NCBI GenBank assembly: GCA_963666575.2
Contig: CAXXYG010000030.1
Span: 1-64,000, forward strand
DNA: 64,000 nucleotides
Origin: JABMQB01 sp963666575
GTDB taxonomy: Bacteria > Bacteroidota > Bacteroidia > Bacteroidales > Prolixibacteraceae
Direction of reading: 5' to 3'
The translations under genes were made by a program, and so were the position numbers. Shown here piece by piece: positions 37,780 through 46,785 of this stretch (within the stretch, counting starts at the first letter, position 1; the number at the start of each line of letters is the position of its first letter). The notes below the pieces were generated by a model that ran no database searches, was not told the origin of the DNA, and worked only from the letters and a program-made list of their open reading frames with translations.

Positions 37780-39722
37780 TGTTAGAAGAATTCAAGGACT
37801 TAATTATCGGAAAGATAACTGGAGAATGGGGTAAAGAAGCACCATTTGGTGAAGGCGTAAAAGTTATTAGAACGGCAAACTTTACGAACATTGGATTAAT
37901 CAATTTTGAAAAAATTGTATTTAGAGATATTACTCAAAATAAAATTGAACAGAAGAAACTAATTAAAGGCGACATTATAATTGAAAAATCTGGAGGTAGC
38001 CCAAATCAACCAGTAGGAAGAGTTGTCTATTTTGATTTGGAAACGGATGAAGAATATTTGTGTAATAACTTCACTGCAATTTTAAGACCAGATTCAAATA
38101 AGGTTTTTCCAAAATATCTATTCTATCAGATGTTTATTGCACATAAAAGAGGAAGAACTTTAAAATATCAAAATAAGACAACAGGCATTATAAATTTAAA
38201 ATTAGATAGTTATTTAACTGAAGAGATAATTGTTCCTCCATTACCAGACCAAATCCGAATTGCGACAATACTAAGTAAAGCCGAAGCCCTAATAAAACAA
38301 CGAAAACAAAGCATTGATTTATTAGACGAGTTATTGAAAAGTATTTTTTCAGACATGTTCGGTGATCCTTATGTTAATCCTAATAAATTTAAAAAAGACT
38401 TGCTTAAAAATTACTTCATTACAACTCCACAAAATGGCTTATACAAACACTCCTCCTTTTATGGTGAGGGAACACCAATATTGCGTATTGATTCTTTTTA
38501 TAATGGTAAAGTTGAAGAGCTTGGATTATTAAAAAGAGTAAAATTATCTAATGAAGAATTGTCAAAATATAGTTTAGCTCCCAATGATATAGTAATAAAC
38601 CGAGTAAATAGCAGAGAATATTTAGGTAAGGTTGGGCTTATTCCAGAGCTTTATGAAAAAACTGTATTTGAGTCAAACATGATGCGCTTTTCCATAGATG
38701 AAACTATTTTAAATCCAAACTTCTTAGTAGCCTTACTTTGCACGAACTACATAAAAAGACAAATATTAAGCTGTGCAAAAGATGCAGTTAATCAATCAAG
38801 TATTAATCAACAAGATGTAAAATCCCTTGAGATTTATGTTCCTCCTATTGACCTTCAAACTCATTATGCATTAATCGAAAAAAAAATAGAAAGTATAAAA
38901 GCACAATATAAAGTAAGCATAAATGAATTTGAGAACCTGTTTGGCAGTTTAAGTCAACGAGCTTTTAAAGGTAAATTGGATTTAAGTAAAATGCCCTCCA
39001 ATAATAAAAAAGAAGCCGAATTAGGTTTAAAAGCACCACTCATCAAAAAGATTGCAGATGAGTTTGATAAAACAATTTCAACCCGAAACGAAATATTAAA
39101 GCCTGTAATTGAAAAAGTTGAGGAGATAGAAAGAATAAAAAAACAGATACCCACTGTCAAACTTCCACCCGTAATAAAAGAAGCCCAGAAAGCAGTGGAA
39201 CAATTAAAGCCTATTATCAAGCAAGTTGAACAAATCAAAGAAATTGAGAAACAGATACCGTTAGTTGAGGTTCCACCAATTGTAATTGAATCACACAAAT
39301 CTTTGGAAAAGATTAAATGGGCAGTTTCAGAGAGACCTAAAATTCCAAAAATTGAGCAGCCAAAGACTTGGAAAAATTTATCTGTTCAGCAAATTGCGAA
39401 TAAGATAAAAGACAATTACAAGGGATATCATTTCAATTTCGAGATGGTCGTTCGATATATTCAAAATTCTTTTAGTATTGAAGTAGATTATTATTCATCG
39501 GAAGAGCTTAAGCAGAAGCCACCACTTAACGAAGCAGTTGACTTGAAATCGCTTATATTTTCAGCTCTAAATAACGAGAATACATTTTTAGAGTTGGAGC
39601 AACTTTTCTACAATGGAGAGAAAGAAAATTTTCCGCTAAAAATTACTTCAGAAGATTACAAACTAATAAAAGACCGCTCTGCAGAGGAACGCTCTGGTAT
39701 TTATTTCAACATTACTAAATGA
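37779..39722 (+). CDS. hsdS: type I specificity subunit HsdS with C-terminal extension
   Basis: 647 residues, about 200 longer than usual. Two target-recognition halves are visible: the first (WGKEAPFGEGVKVIRTANFT, LPDQIRIATILSKAEALIKQ with its coiled coil RKQSIDLLDELLKSIFSDMF) and the second ending in LQTHYALIEKKIESIKAQYK and FGSLSQRAFKGKLDLS near residue 405. The extra C-terminus has two tandem repeats of about 45 residues (EIERIKKQIPTVKLPPVI / QIKEIEKQIPLVEVPPIV), then a folded-looking end (about 530-647). Its overlap with the next gene by ATGA suggests this tail may dock the downstream ATPase/HNH pair, which is inference. DNA specificity cannot be predicted. Confidence 0.9.
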   Translation: MLEEFKDLIIGKITGEWGKEAPFGEGVKVIRTANFTNIGLINFEKIVFRDITQNKIEQKKLIKGDIIIEKSGGSPNQPVGRVVYFDLETDEEYLCNNFTAILRPDSNKVFPKYLFYQMFIAHKRGRTLKYQNKTTGIINLKLDSYLTEEIIVPPLPDQIRIATILSKAEALIKQRKQSIDLLDELLKSIFSDMFGDPYVNPNKFKKDLLKNYFITTPQNGLYKHSSFYGEGTPILRIDSFYNGKVEELGLLKRVKLSNEELSKYSLAPNDIVINRVNSREYLGKVGLIPELYEKTVFESNMMRFSIDETILNPNFLVALLCTNYIKRQILSCAKDAVNQSSINQQDVKSLEIYVPPIDLQTHYALIEKKIESIKAQYKVSINEFENLFGSLSQRAFKGKLDLSKMPSNNKKEAELGLKAPLIKKIADEFDKTISTRNEILKPVIEKVEEIERIKKQIPTVKLPPVIKEAQKAVEQLKPIIKQVEQIKEIEKQIPLVEVPPIVIESHKSLEKIKWAVSERPKIPKIEQPKTWKNLSVQQIANKIKDNYKGYHFNFEMVVRYIQNSFSIEVDYYSSEELKQKPPLNEAVDLKSLIFSALNNENTFLELEQLFYNGEKENFPLKITSEDYKLIKDRSAEERSGIYFNITK

Positions 39723-41377
39723 AACTAATAAGCGTAAAAAAATTAGGAGGTAATTTTCGTAGTTTGCCAAGCAATAAACTATACGAGTTTAATGTCAGCC
39801 AAAGGAAAGACCGTCTATCGACAAAAGTATTTGCAGGGATAAATGGTAGTGGTAAATCTAATTTTTTGGAACTTCTTGCTGAGATATTTTACTACCTTGA
39901 AATATTTCATTTGAAATCAGCAACCTCAACTCAAAAAAAAGGTGAAAATATTGGCTTTGAAATTGAATACATTCTGCCTATTAAATCATTGGTGGATAAA
40001 GGTGTAAAACATGAATTCAATGAGAGTGGATGTCATGTGCGAATTAAAAAAAATGTTAATGATTTTCCGGAGTTTTCTTTCTCACCATATGGCCAGAATG
40101 AGTTTAAAAGAGTAGATGACAATACAAATCTACTTTTACCTACAAAAATTATTGCATACACATCCGGGCAAAATGAATTGTTAAGTAATCCATTTTTTAA
40201 AATCCGTTCTCATTATTTTAAAGAGATTGAGAAAAATGGAACAATAGAAGAAGTTGTTGCTGAAATAAAAAACAATCGTTTGTTTTTTCTAGATGAAAGT
40301 TCTAATTTCTCCATTTTCATTTCCAACTTTCTTTTAGCAAAACCGGACAAATTAAAATATCTAAAAAAGATATTTCAAATTGAGGATTTATGCTCATTTA
40401 GAATCACAATTAATTTAGTCGATTACATAATAAGAGAAATTCCTTTGAGCGAAAAGATTCAAACCAATATCTTAAAGCTAAAACGTTGTTCTACTTCGTG
40501 GATACAACGTAAAAATGGGAAAAGAGAATTTCTGGTTTTAGACTTTTCTGTAAATAAAGCAACGCATGAGGCTTTTAAGTTTCATTTTAAATCTTCCTTT
40601 GAGTTGTTCAATGCATTCTACGAATTTGAGAACCTCAATCTTCATATGGTAGCAAGTGTTACCCGGAGTCTAATTCTAAAAGCGCATAAGTCACTCAATC
40701 TTTCAGATGAAATGCCGAAACCAGACCCTTCAAGGTTGATTTTTAGAATAGAGAAAATCGTTTTGAATAAAATTGTTGAAAAGGAGAAACCACCAAAACA
40801 GATTTATTACAAGGGTCTTTCTGACGGAGAACATCAATTTAATGAAGTAGTAGGTTCGGTAATGATGATGGAGGAAGAGGGCTGTTTATTTTTGATGGAT
40901 GAGCCAGATACACATTTTAATCCTCAGTGGCGAGCCCAAATGATTGAAATGCTGAATATGGTAACAGCGTATAGTTACGACGCAAAAAGCAAAATAGAGG
41001 CAGTTCGAAAGCAAGAAATAATTATTACTACACATTCGCCTTTTGTGATAGGTGATAGCCAAACTGAGGATGTTTATAAATTTGAAAAGAAAAATGGCGA
41101 AGTCACATATGTGAATCCAAAAATTGAAACTTACGGAGCTTCAGTTGGTTTGGTATTGCAGGAAATATTTGATAGAAAAACTTCTATTTCAGATTTGTCA
41201 AATTTTGATTTAGAAGAATTCCGAAAAGCATTCAAAAAATTAAAATCCTCAGAGGAAATTAGAGCCATGGTTGAGGAGACCAAAACCAAATTGGTTGACT
41301 TTGGAGAAAGTATCGAGAAATTTGATTTGTATAGTTTGCTACGTCAAATTGAAAATGACTTGGACACAAAGAAATGA
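39719..41377 (+). CDS. restriction-system-associated AAA/SMC-like ATPase (PtuA-like)
   Basis: 552 residues. Walker A GINGSGKS (40-47), an ABC/SMC-type signature region (YYKGLSDGEHQFNEVVG), Walker B with D-loop (LFLMDEPDTHFNPQW) and the H-loop ITTHSPFVIGD. This is the OLD/RecF-like ATPase architecture found beside type I systems and in Septu (PtuA). It starts on an ATGA overlap with hsdS and ends on an ATGA overlap with an HNH gene, so the pair is produced with the restriction enzyme. Inferred role: nucleotide-dependent control of the HNH nuclease against phage or as a back-up to restriction. No TOPRIM domain is seen. Confidence 0.83.
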   Translation: MKLISVKKLGGNFRSLPSNKLYEFNVSQRKDRLSTKVFAGINGSGKSNFLELLAEIFYYLEIFHLKSATSTQKKGENIGFEIEYILPIKSLVDKGVKHEFNESGCHVRIKKNVNDFPEFSFSPYGQNEFKRVDDNTNLLLPTKIIAYTSGQNELLSNPFFKIRSHYFKEIEKNGTIEEVVAEIKNNRLFFLDESSNFSIFISNFLLAKPDKLKYLKKIFQIEDLCSFRITINLVDYIIREIPLSEKIQTNILKLKRCSTSWIQRKNGKREFLVLDFSVNKATHEAFKFHFKSSFELFNAFYEFENLNLHMVASVTRSLILKAHKSLNLSDEMPKPDPSRLIFRIEKIVLNKIVEKEKPPKQIYYKGLSDGEHQFNEVVGSVMMMEEEGCLFLMDEPDTHFNPQWRAQMIEMLNMVTAYSYDAKSKIEAVRKQEIIITTHSPFVIGDSQTEDVYKFEKKNGEVTYVNPKIETYGASVGLVLQEIFDRKTSISDLSNFDLEEFRKAFKKLKSSEEIRAMVEETKTKLVDFGESIEKFDLYSLLRQIENDLDTKK

Positions 41378-42450
41378 TATACCACTATACCCATTTACCA
41401 CATCGGATTGAAAAATTCCATGAAAACATTGCTTACTTTTTTGAGCAATTAGTCGCCTATGATTTGGTGGCATACGATGAAAATATTCTGTTGAAAGCTG
41501 CATTTATCCCAATTATCAATGATTCAAGGAAGTTAGTGGGTATTCTAACAGAAATTACAAAACAATACCACGATTTAAGTGTGGCCGATAAGCAAACTAT
41601 TAAAGATGCACGAATCAATAATTCTGAAATAAAAAATCTTTGCGGAAATAGTGGAGGATATATACCAGTTAAGTATTCTCAAATAATTGATGAATCTTTT
41701 AGAAAACTTCTAAAAGATTTCCTGACTGAGCTTTGGGAGGGATATTATTTTGTAAATTCTATTCGGGATAATTTTGGAACGGTTCAAGAACACTTTAAAG
41801 AATTCAAAAAACATCAAAATGCTTTTGTTTGTCCTTTTTGTGGCATAAATCCATTAAAACCGTCTACCAGTATTTATCGAAACGCATACGACCATTATAT
41901 CCCCAAGGCTTTATATCCTTTCATTTCGGTTGATTTCAAGAATCTATTCCCGATGTGTCATGAATGCAATAGTGACGAGAAAAAAAAGATAGATATCCTC
42001 TATAAAGGTGCTGTCCGAAGACAAGTACTTTATCCTTTAGATTCAACTTATTTAGCTGACCAACTGGAAATAAGTATTACCACAACAGAGGCCTATAATC
42101 CAGATAATCTTAAAACGCTTTTAGATGAAATTGATTGGGATATGGCTATAAAGCTTGCAGGGGCAAATGACCCCCGATTAACATCCTGGGATGAAATTTT
42201 TCACATAAAAAGAAGATACAAAGAGAATCTATCGGATTATCAGAAAACTTGGTTCGAAGAATTTGTGATAAAAAGATACAAACAAGATTTAGCTGATGGT
42301 TTGACTTTTAATCGTTTCAAGGTTAAATTAATAGACGATGCAAAAGGGCAAATTAGAGATAATCCACTGAGCATTTTGAGATATGTGTATTTCAATTTTC
42401 TATTTTCAATCACTGATTTTGAAACGAAACTAAACGAGACTATTGGGTAA
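41374..42450 (+). CDS. HNH endonuclease (PtuB-like partner)
   Basis: 358 residues. The nuclease core is seen as Cys153/Cys156 (FVCPFCG), Asp173-His174 in AYDHYIPKALYPF and Cys195/Cys198 in FPMCHECNSDEKKK, the zinc-stapled HNH layout. About 140 helical residues precede it, and a further 150 follow. The ATGA overlap with the ATPase gene shows fixed stoichiometry, as in Septu (ptuA-ptuB). Known for the family: metal-dependent DNA cutting, or in some systems cleavage of RNA. The target here is unknown. The neighbour after 16 bases is an unrecognised small gene. Confidence 0.82.
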   Translation: MIYHYTHLPHRIEKFHENIAYFFEQLVAYDLVAYDENILLKAAFIPIINDSRKLVGILTEITKQYHDLSVADKQTIKDARINNSEIKNLCGNSGGYIPVKYSQIIDESFRKLLKDFLTELWEGYYFVNSIRDNFGTVQEHFKEFKKHQNAFVCPFCGINPLKPSTSIYRNAYDHYIPKALYPFISVDFKNLFPMCHECNSDEKKKIDILYKGAVRRQVLYPLDSTYLADQLEISITTTEAYNPDNLKTLLDEIDWDMAIKLAGANDPRLTSWDEIFHIKRRYKENLSDYQKTWFEEFVIKRYKQDLADGLTFNRFKVKLIDDAKGQIRDNPLSILRYVYFNFLFSITDFETKLNETIG

Positions 42451-42466
42451 CTTATAAAGCAATCAA

Positions 42467-42997
42467 ATGAACTTAGGTGATGATATAATAAGGTATAGAG
42501 AAGAAATTCTAATACATCTAACTCAAATGAAGGAATTCTATGAAATGCTTGATTTAAAAACTGCTATTGAATTTGCCTCGATAGGAAAAAATCCTAATGG
42601 TAAAATGAATCGTCACCAATGGAGAGTAGGAAACATAAACGGAGGTAACGGAGCCAAGGAATTACTAAAGCAAGAAGCAGCAATAAAAAAGTGTAAAACC
42701 TTTGAAGAAATATTTGAAATAACGGAGCAAGTTAAAAAAGACATTTACAAGCTTGGAGACCTTTGGAGTTACGATACTGCATTAAGAATCGGTTTTAATC
42801 TGAAATTATATCCTAAAGAAGTTTATGTTCAGCGAGGTGTAATAAGCGGTGTTCTTAAAGTAATGAACGGCAAACGCCCCAAAGGAAGAAGTCTGCATGT
42901 AAATATATTTCCAAAAGAATTTCAGAAACTCAAACCTTATGAAATAGAGAACTTTCTTTGTATTTGGGGGAAGGATAAAAAGAATAGCATTTGTTGA
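42467..42997 (+). CDS. hypothetical protein (possible HhH-type DNA-binding fold)
   Basis: 176 residues, not recognised. It is highly basic and helical; the segment IYKLGDLWSYDTALRIGFNL followed by KLYPKEVYVQRGVISG faintly resembles the helix-hairpin-helix part of DNA glycosylases, but I see no catalytic Lys/Asp signature I can trust. No signal peptide or membrane segment. It follows the HNH gene by 16 bases and is likely in the same operon; a glycosylase-like gene (43647) lies two genes further on. A fold prediction would test the resemblance. Confidence 0.55.
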   Translation: MNLGDDIIRYREEILIHLTQMKEFYEMLDLKTAIEFASIGKNPNGKMNRHQWRVGNINGGNGAKELLKQEAAIKKCKTFEEIFEITEQVKKDIYKLGDLWSYDTALRIGFNLKLYPKEVYVQRGVISGVLKVMNGKRPKGRSLHVNIFPKEFQKLKPYEIENFLCIWGKDKKNSIC

Positions 42998-43025
42998 AAA
43001 ATTTTCATCTGAAAAAATAAAACCA

Positions 43026-43613
43026 ATGGAAACTGAAACTATAATAAGATCCGATAAGGAATTTATTGGTGATTTAAGGCAGGAACTAATGTCAACACAA
43101 TCTGCGCGTCTTAAACTGACCTTACAAAAACTCATTTTCATTACTGGTTTGCTAGCGGTTGGAGGTACTATGCCCTCTCCAAAACCTGAAATGAATCCTT
43201 TATTATTAGCACCATTAGTTGCAATAATATTTGATTTATTTATTGAAGGTGAAAATTTTGGAATTCGTAGAATTGGAATTTTTCTAAAACTCATAAGTGC
43301 AGTACCTAAAACTGAAAGTATTTGGGAAACGGTTCTTAACATGCGTAGACCAAATAAAACAAAATTAGGAAAGTATTTTCCTAAGTATTTACATCGTGAT
43401 ATTTTTGCTCATTGGGCTAATCCTATTGCAACTCTAACGGTTTATACCATTACAATTATTTATATTCTTCACAATAGGGCAGATTTGAAAATTTTTGCCT
43501 ATTGGTATATTCCAATAATAATAATTCTAATCTTATTTTGGTTATACTCAAAAGCAATAATTATGCGAAACAGATTGGATAGGATTGATAGTGCTTTAAA
43601 GAATTCTCTCTAA
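43026..43613 (+). CDS. hypothetical membrane protein
   Basis: 195 residues with about four hydrophobic segments: around 38-52 (KLIFITGLLAVGG), 58-72 (LLLAPLVAIIFDLF), 137-155 (ANPIATLTVYTITIIYILHN) and 162-182 (YWYIPIIIILILFWLYSKAI). The N-terminus (TETIIRSDKEFIGDLRQELM) is cytoplasmic-looking. I do not recognise a family. It lies in the tail of the restriction/ATPase/HNH operon, 28 bases after the previous gene, where small membrane proteins are frequent as accessory or effector components; that role is inference. Confidence 0.6.
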   Translation: METETIIRSDKEFIGDLRQELMSTQSARLKLTLQKLIFITGLLAVGGTMPSPKPEMNPLLLAPLVAIIFDLFIEGENFGIRRIGIFLKLISAVPKTESIWETVLNMRRPNKTKLGKYFPKYLHRDIFAHWANPIATLTVYTITIIYILHNRADLKIFAYWYIPIIIILILFWLYSKAIIMRNRLDRIDSALKNSL

Positions 43614-43646
43614 TCAGAAAACTTATTGAATAATGAGGTTATAAAA

Positions 43647-44225
43647 ATGCATACTCCATGTCCATTTTGTTACAATTCAAAAAACATAAAAGCCTTTGTA
43701 TTAGGCTGCGACCCAACCAATTTCTCAGACAATGGCAAACCGGTTCAATTGAAATATGTATTTAGTATTGGTGAGGATCCAAGGTATTTCAAAGATATTC
43801 TAGCCAATCTGAACTTAATTGGTTTGCATCTGGAAGATATTTATGTTCAAAATATGATTCCTAACTACCTGGAGGAAGAAACCAGTAGAAACAAAGAATG
43901 GAAAAAAATAGCAGAAGAATATTTACCTCAACGGATTAAAGAGTTTAACATGATAGACCCAAAACAGGAGATTCCGGTATTTCTTACCGCTGAGAAGCTG
44001 TACAAGTTTTTACTAAACGATGGTGAAAAGGCTTTAAAAGCAGGAGAATTATATCAGTTAAAAACTCCAATTCCAATTGTTGCTAACAAAAACAAATTAG
44101 GACGGCCATTAATTCCCTTTTACCGGCATTTTAAATATAATTTGAAGAACTGGGAGGATTATTTAAATAACTTTAAAAATATACAAGAACTAAATAATAA
44201 GGCTAAAACTAATCTTACGATTTAG
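43647..44225 (+). CDS. possible uracil-DNA-glycosylase-like protein
   Basis: I chose the ATG at 43647 (MHTPCPFC) over the upstream TTG in the same frame. The 192-residue product has KAFVLGCDPTNFS near the N-terminus, reminiscent of the UDG-superfamily motif around the catalytic Asp, and RPLIPFYRHFKYN near the C-terminus in the place of the second motif. A CPFC pair at residues 5-8 could bind metal or an Fe-S centre with other ligands. Assignment to the superfamily is tentative. It is the last gene before the IS256 element, whose insertion lies 28 bases downstream. Confidence 0.5.
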   Translation: MHTPCPFCYNSKNIKAFVLGCDPTNFSDNGKPVQLKYVFSIGEDPRYFKDILANLNLIGLHLEDIYVQNMIPNYLEEETSRNKEWKKIAEEYLPQRIKEFNMIDPKQEIPVFLTAEKLYKFLLNDGEKALKAGELYQLKTPIPIVANKNKLGRPLIPFYRHFKYNLKNWEDYLNNFKNIQELNNKAKTNLTI

Positions 44226-44355
44226 CTGAATTTCAAATTATCAACATTTATTTGGGAGTGTAATCTAAACTCTGTCTGGTAATTTTCTTTCATTCAAATT
44301 TAATTTATTTTCTGGATTATTAATCGTAAAAGCTTTTTTGAACAGGATTTGAGTT

Positions 44356-44400
44356 CTGTCAAGGGCGGTGAGGCACGAGCCGTTCATATACCCTTGACAG
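44356..44400. repeat. inverted repeat inside the IS, beyond the transposase stop
   Basis: CTGTCAAGGG (44356-44365) and CCCTTGACAG (44391-44400) form a perfect 10-bp stem around a 25-base loop that itself contains CGGTG/GAGCCG-like pairing. It sits between the transposase stop and the left end and may stop read-through in either direction. Confidence 0.65.
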
Positions 44401-44441
44401 GTTTTGAATCTTGTTCTTTCTTTGCTTTTTAGAGATTAAAA

Positions 44442-45653
44442 TCAGAGGTCAAGTTTCATTCTGTCGCCAAATTTTATTTTCAGTTGTTGTGCCGTAAGCC
44501 CCCAGTTCTGGAGTGGCTGGGTCCATTTTTTAGAGATATTTTCAGTTGCCAGATAAATCAGTTTCAGTAAAGCCATATCGTTGGGGAAAGCACCTTTTGT
44601 TTTGGTTACTTTCCGTACCTGACGGTGAAACCCTTCCACTGGATTGGTCGTGTAAATGAGCCTGCGGATTTGCTCATCGTACTGAAAATAAGCCGATAAT
44701 TTATCCCAATTGGTATTCCACGATTTGATGACAACGGGATATTTGTTTCCCCATCTTTCTTCCAGATTGATAAGTTCCGTTTCTGCCTGGTCTTTATTGA
44801 CCGCCTGATATACTTTTTTCAGGTCTTTCATGAAAACCTTCTGGTCTTTCGAGGCTACGTATTTCAACGAGTTCCGCACCTGATGAACGATGCAGGACTG
44901 TATTTCTACTTTCGGAAAAATGCTTGCTATGGCTTCTGAAAATCCTGACAAGTTATCAATGCTGGCAATTAAAATATCTTCTACTCCTCGGGATTTTAAG
45001 TCGGTCAGTACACTAAGCCAGAAGTTAGCCCCTTCACTTTCGGAGATATACATCCCGATCAGGTCTTTTCGACCTTCTTTGTTTACTGCCAATACGTTGT
45101 ACACAGCACGGCTTACCACTCTGCCTTCATCCCTGACCTTGTAGTGCATCGCATCAAGCCACACAATCGTGTACAGCGATTCAAGTGGTCGGCTCTGCCA
45201 CGCTTTAACCTGTGGGATAACTCGCTCTGTTATCTCGCTTAATGTGGAATGCGAGATGTCTACATCGTACATCTCTTTGATGTGGTTGGAGATGTCACGA
45301 AAACTCATCCCCAGACCATATAACCCAATGATTTTTGGGGCAAGATTATCTGCCAGTACTGTTTCCCGTTTTTTCACCAGTTGTGGTTCAAAACTGCTGT
45401 TGCGGTCTTGTGGTGTAGTAATCTCAATTTCTCCTGAATCGGTTTTCAGGGTTTTACTTTTCTTCCCATTGCGCTTGTTGCCTGAAATTCGCTCAAAATC
45501 ATCCAAATGGGAATTCATCTCCGCATCAAGGGCACTTTCTATAAACTCTTTTAGTAAAGGTGCAAAAACACCATCTTTTCCTGTTAGGGATTGTCCTGTG
45601 CGTAACTGCTCAATGGCTTTGTCACGCATCTCTTTAAATTCTTCGCTTTCCAT
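44442..45653 (-). CDS. IS256-family transposase
   Basis: 403 residues of the Mutator/IS256 type. DDE residues are seen in TIVWLDAMHYKVRDE (first Asp), LIASIDNLSGFSEA (second Asp) and IYTTNPVEGFHRQVRK (Glu); the signature region SCIVHQVRNSLKYVASKDQK is typical. The N-terminus (GKDGVFAPLLKEFIESALDA, then EMNSHLDDFERISGNKRNG) is the usual DNA-binding part. No frameshift is visible. Together with the intact ends and target duplication this suggests an active or recently active element. Confidence 0.95.
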   Translation of the reverse strand: MESEEFKEMRDKAIEQLRTGQSLTGKDGVFAPLLKEFIESALDAEMNSHLDDFERISGNKRNGKKSKTLKTDSGEIEITTPQDRNSSFEPQLVKKRETVLADNLAPKIIGLYGLGMSFRDISNHIKEMYDVDISHSTLSEITERVIPQVKAWQSRPLESLYTIVWLDAMHYKVRDEGRVVSRAVYNVLAVNKEGRKDLIGMYISESEGANFWLSVLTDLKSRGVEDILIASIDNLSGFSEAIASIFPKVEIQSCIVHQVRNSLKYVASKDQKVFMKDLKKVYQAVNKDQAETELINLEERWGNKYPVVIKSWNTNWDKLSAYFQYDEQIRRLIYTTNPVEGFHRQVRKVTKTKGAFPNDMALLKLIYLATENISKKWTQPLQNWGLTAQQLKIKFGDRMKLDL

Positions 45654-45791
45654 AATTTCTCTGTCGTTACAAAATTAATATTGTTAGACAGAGTTCATTT
45701 TACAGTCTCATTTATTTTTCTGGAATACTTTTGAGCAATTTTATCATACAAAATATGATATTGTAAATTAATAGTAGTGAGTATAAGATAA

Positions 45792-46748
45792 TTACTCCTT
45801 GTTTTTTGATATTTTCCAGTGCCACTTCCCTTGAGGCGTCAATTTACAGGCTTTACTATTAATTGCGGCAAAATACATATGTTTCTCCCCAGTTGGTGTA
45901 ACAAGTGAAGCAGTAGTTAATTGTTGAAGGTCTGCAAAAATCTCTTCATTTTCCAGATTCTTTGGTTCCGCATTTGGCTCAAAACTCTTATCCAAAGGGA
46001 ATTCATAATCTTGGGTTAAAAAATATCTAGGTATTTTTTTTAATAAACTATCTGATACAATAGGTTTACATTTTCTCAGTGTTGATAATTCGCTAATATG
46101 CGTTTTAAATACAGGCCGTTGATCCCAGGGGCCAAGTATTTTATCGGCATAATTATAAATGCTTGCGGAAGTAACATTTCCCATAATATCAGCAGCCCCA
46201 CCATTCAAAGCTTCCAGAACAATTGATGTAAACAAGCCGTGCCCGTTTAATTCTACTGCATATTCATCATACTTGCTTGCAGTTAAAATAGAAATACCTT
46301 TCCTTAAAATTGCCGTTTGTTCTCCTGCCATATCAAAGTTAGCTATATGTCCGCTATGACAACTATCCAGAATAATAAATATTTCTCGCACTTCGTTGGC
46401 TTTATTAGCCATTGTAATAATAGTGCTTAAGTCAACTCCTTCGTTGTACTTTACAGCATCCTGAGTTACTAAAGTTCCTCCCCTGATACTTAGTCCTCCA
46501 TGCCCGGAAAAATAAAGTAATGCTATATCTCCTTCTTTATTAAATAGGTTCTCAATTTCTTTGATAAACAAAGCTTGTGTAATTTTTTGTTTAGAAGAAA
46601 TCAGTAGCCTACATGAGAAATTTTCATCATCATTGTCATGAGTTTTAAGTGCCTGACAAATACTCGTGGCATCTTTCACGCAGCCTTCAAGGGGAGCAAA
46701 TCCATAATCATCTATACCTACAATTAAGGCTCTTCTTTTGTTATTCAT
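45792..46748 (-). CDS. caspase-family (metacaspase-like) protease
   Basis: 318 residues. The p20-like fold (RRALIVGIDDYGFAPLEGCV) carries catalytic His83 in LYFSGHGG and Cys130 in ILDSCHSG; a C-terminal region (about 215-318) has no recognised fold but may be a sensor or docking part. Bacterial caspases act as proteolytic effectors in several defence systems and cleave host or partner proteins once activated. It lies 37 bases after a NarL-type regulator and a TPR sensor kinase on the same strand, so it is the terminal gene of that operon. There is no signal peptide, so it is cytoplasmic. Confidence 0.88.
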   Translation of the reverse strand: MNNKRRALIVGIDDYGFAPLEGCVKDATSICQALKTHDNDDENFSCRLLISSKQKITQALFIKEIENLFNKEGDIALLYFSGHGGLSIRGGTLVTQDAVKYNEGVDLSTIITMANKANEVREIFIILDSCHSGHIANFDMAGEQTAILRKGISILTASKYDEYAVELNGHGLFTSIVLEALNGGAADIMGNVTSASIYNYADKILGPWDQRPVFKTHISELSTLRKCKPIVSDSLLKKIPRYFLTQDYEFPLDKSFEPNAEPKNLENEEIFADLQQLTTASLVTPTGEKHMYFAAINSKACKLTPQGKWHWKISKNKE

Positions 46749-46785
46749 GATTTTAAACTTTCGAGATTTAGAGTGAAATAAGAAA

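Larger units (their letters stand above)
44254..45709 (-). mobile_element. IS256-family insertion sequence, complete
   Basis: 1,456 bp bounded by imperfect inverted repeats of about 24 bp (left 44254-44277, right 45686-45709), which share GnGAnTGTAA and end in AACTCTGTCT when read inwards. They are flanked by a perfect 8-bp target duplication ATTTATTT (44246-44253 and 45710-45717). The single transposase gene is intact, so this is a complete and probably recent insertion between the restriction island and the caspase/TIR island. Confidence 0.9.

Noticed and set aside
45169..45678. Plus-strand 169-aa ORF over the transposase
   Set aside because: Antisense shadow of the IS256 transposase; no protein features.
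45792..46748. Caspase as a housekeeping peptidase
   Set aside because: Gene context (two-component pair plus TIR operon) and the SGHGG/DSCHSG pair favour a caspase-type effector; a housekeeping role cannot be excluded by sequence.
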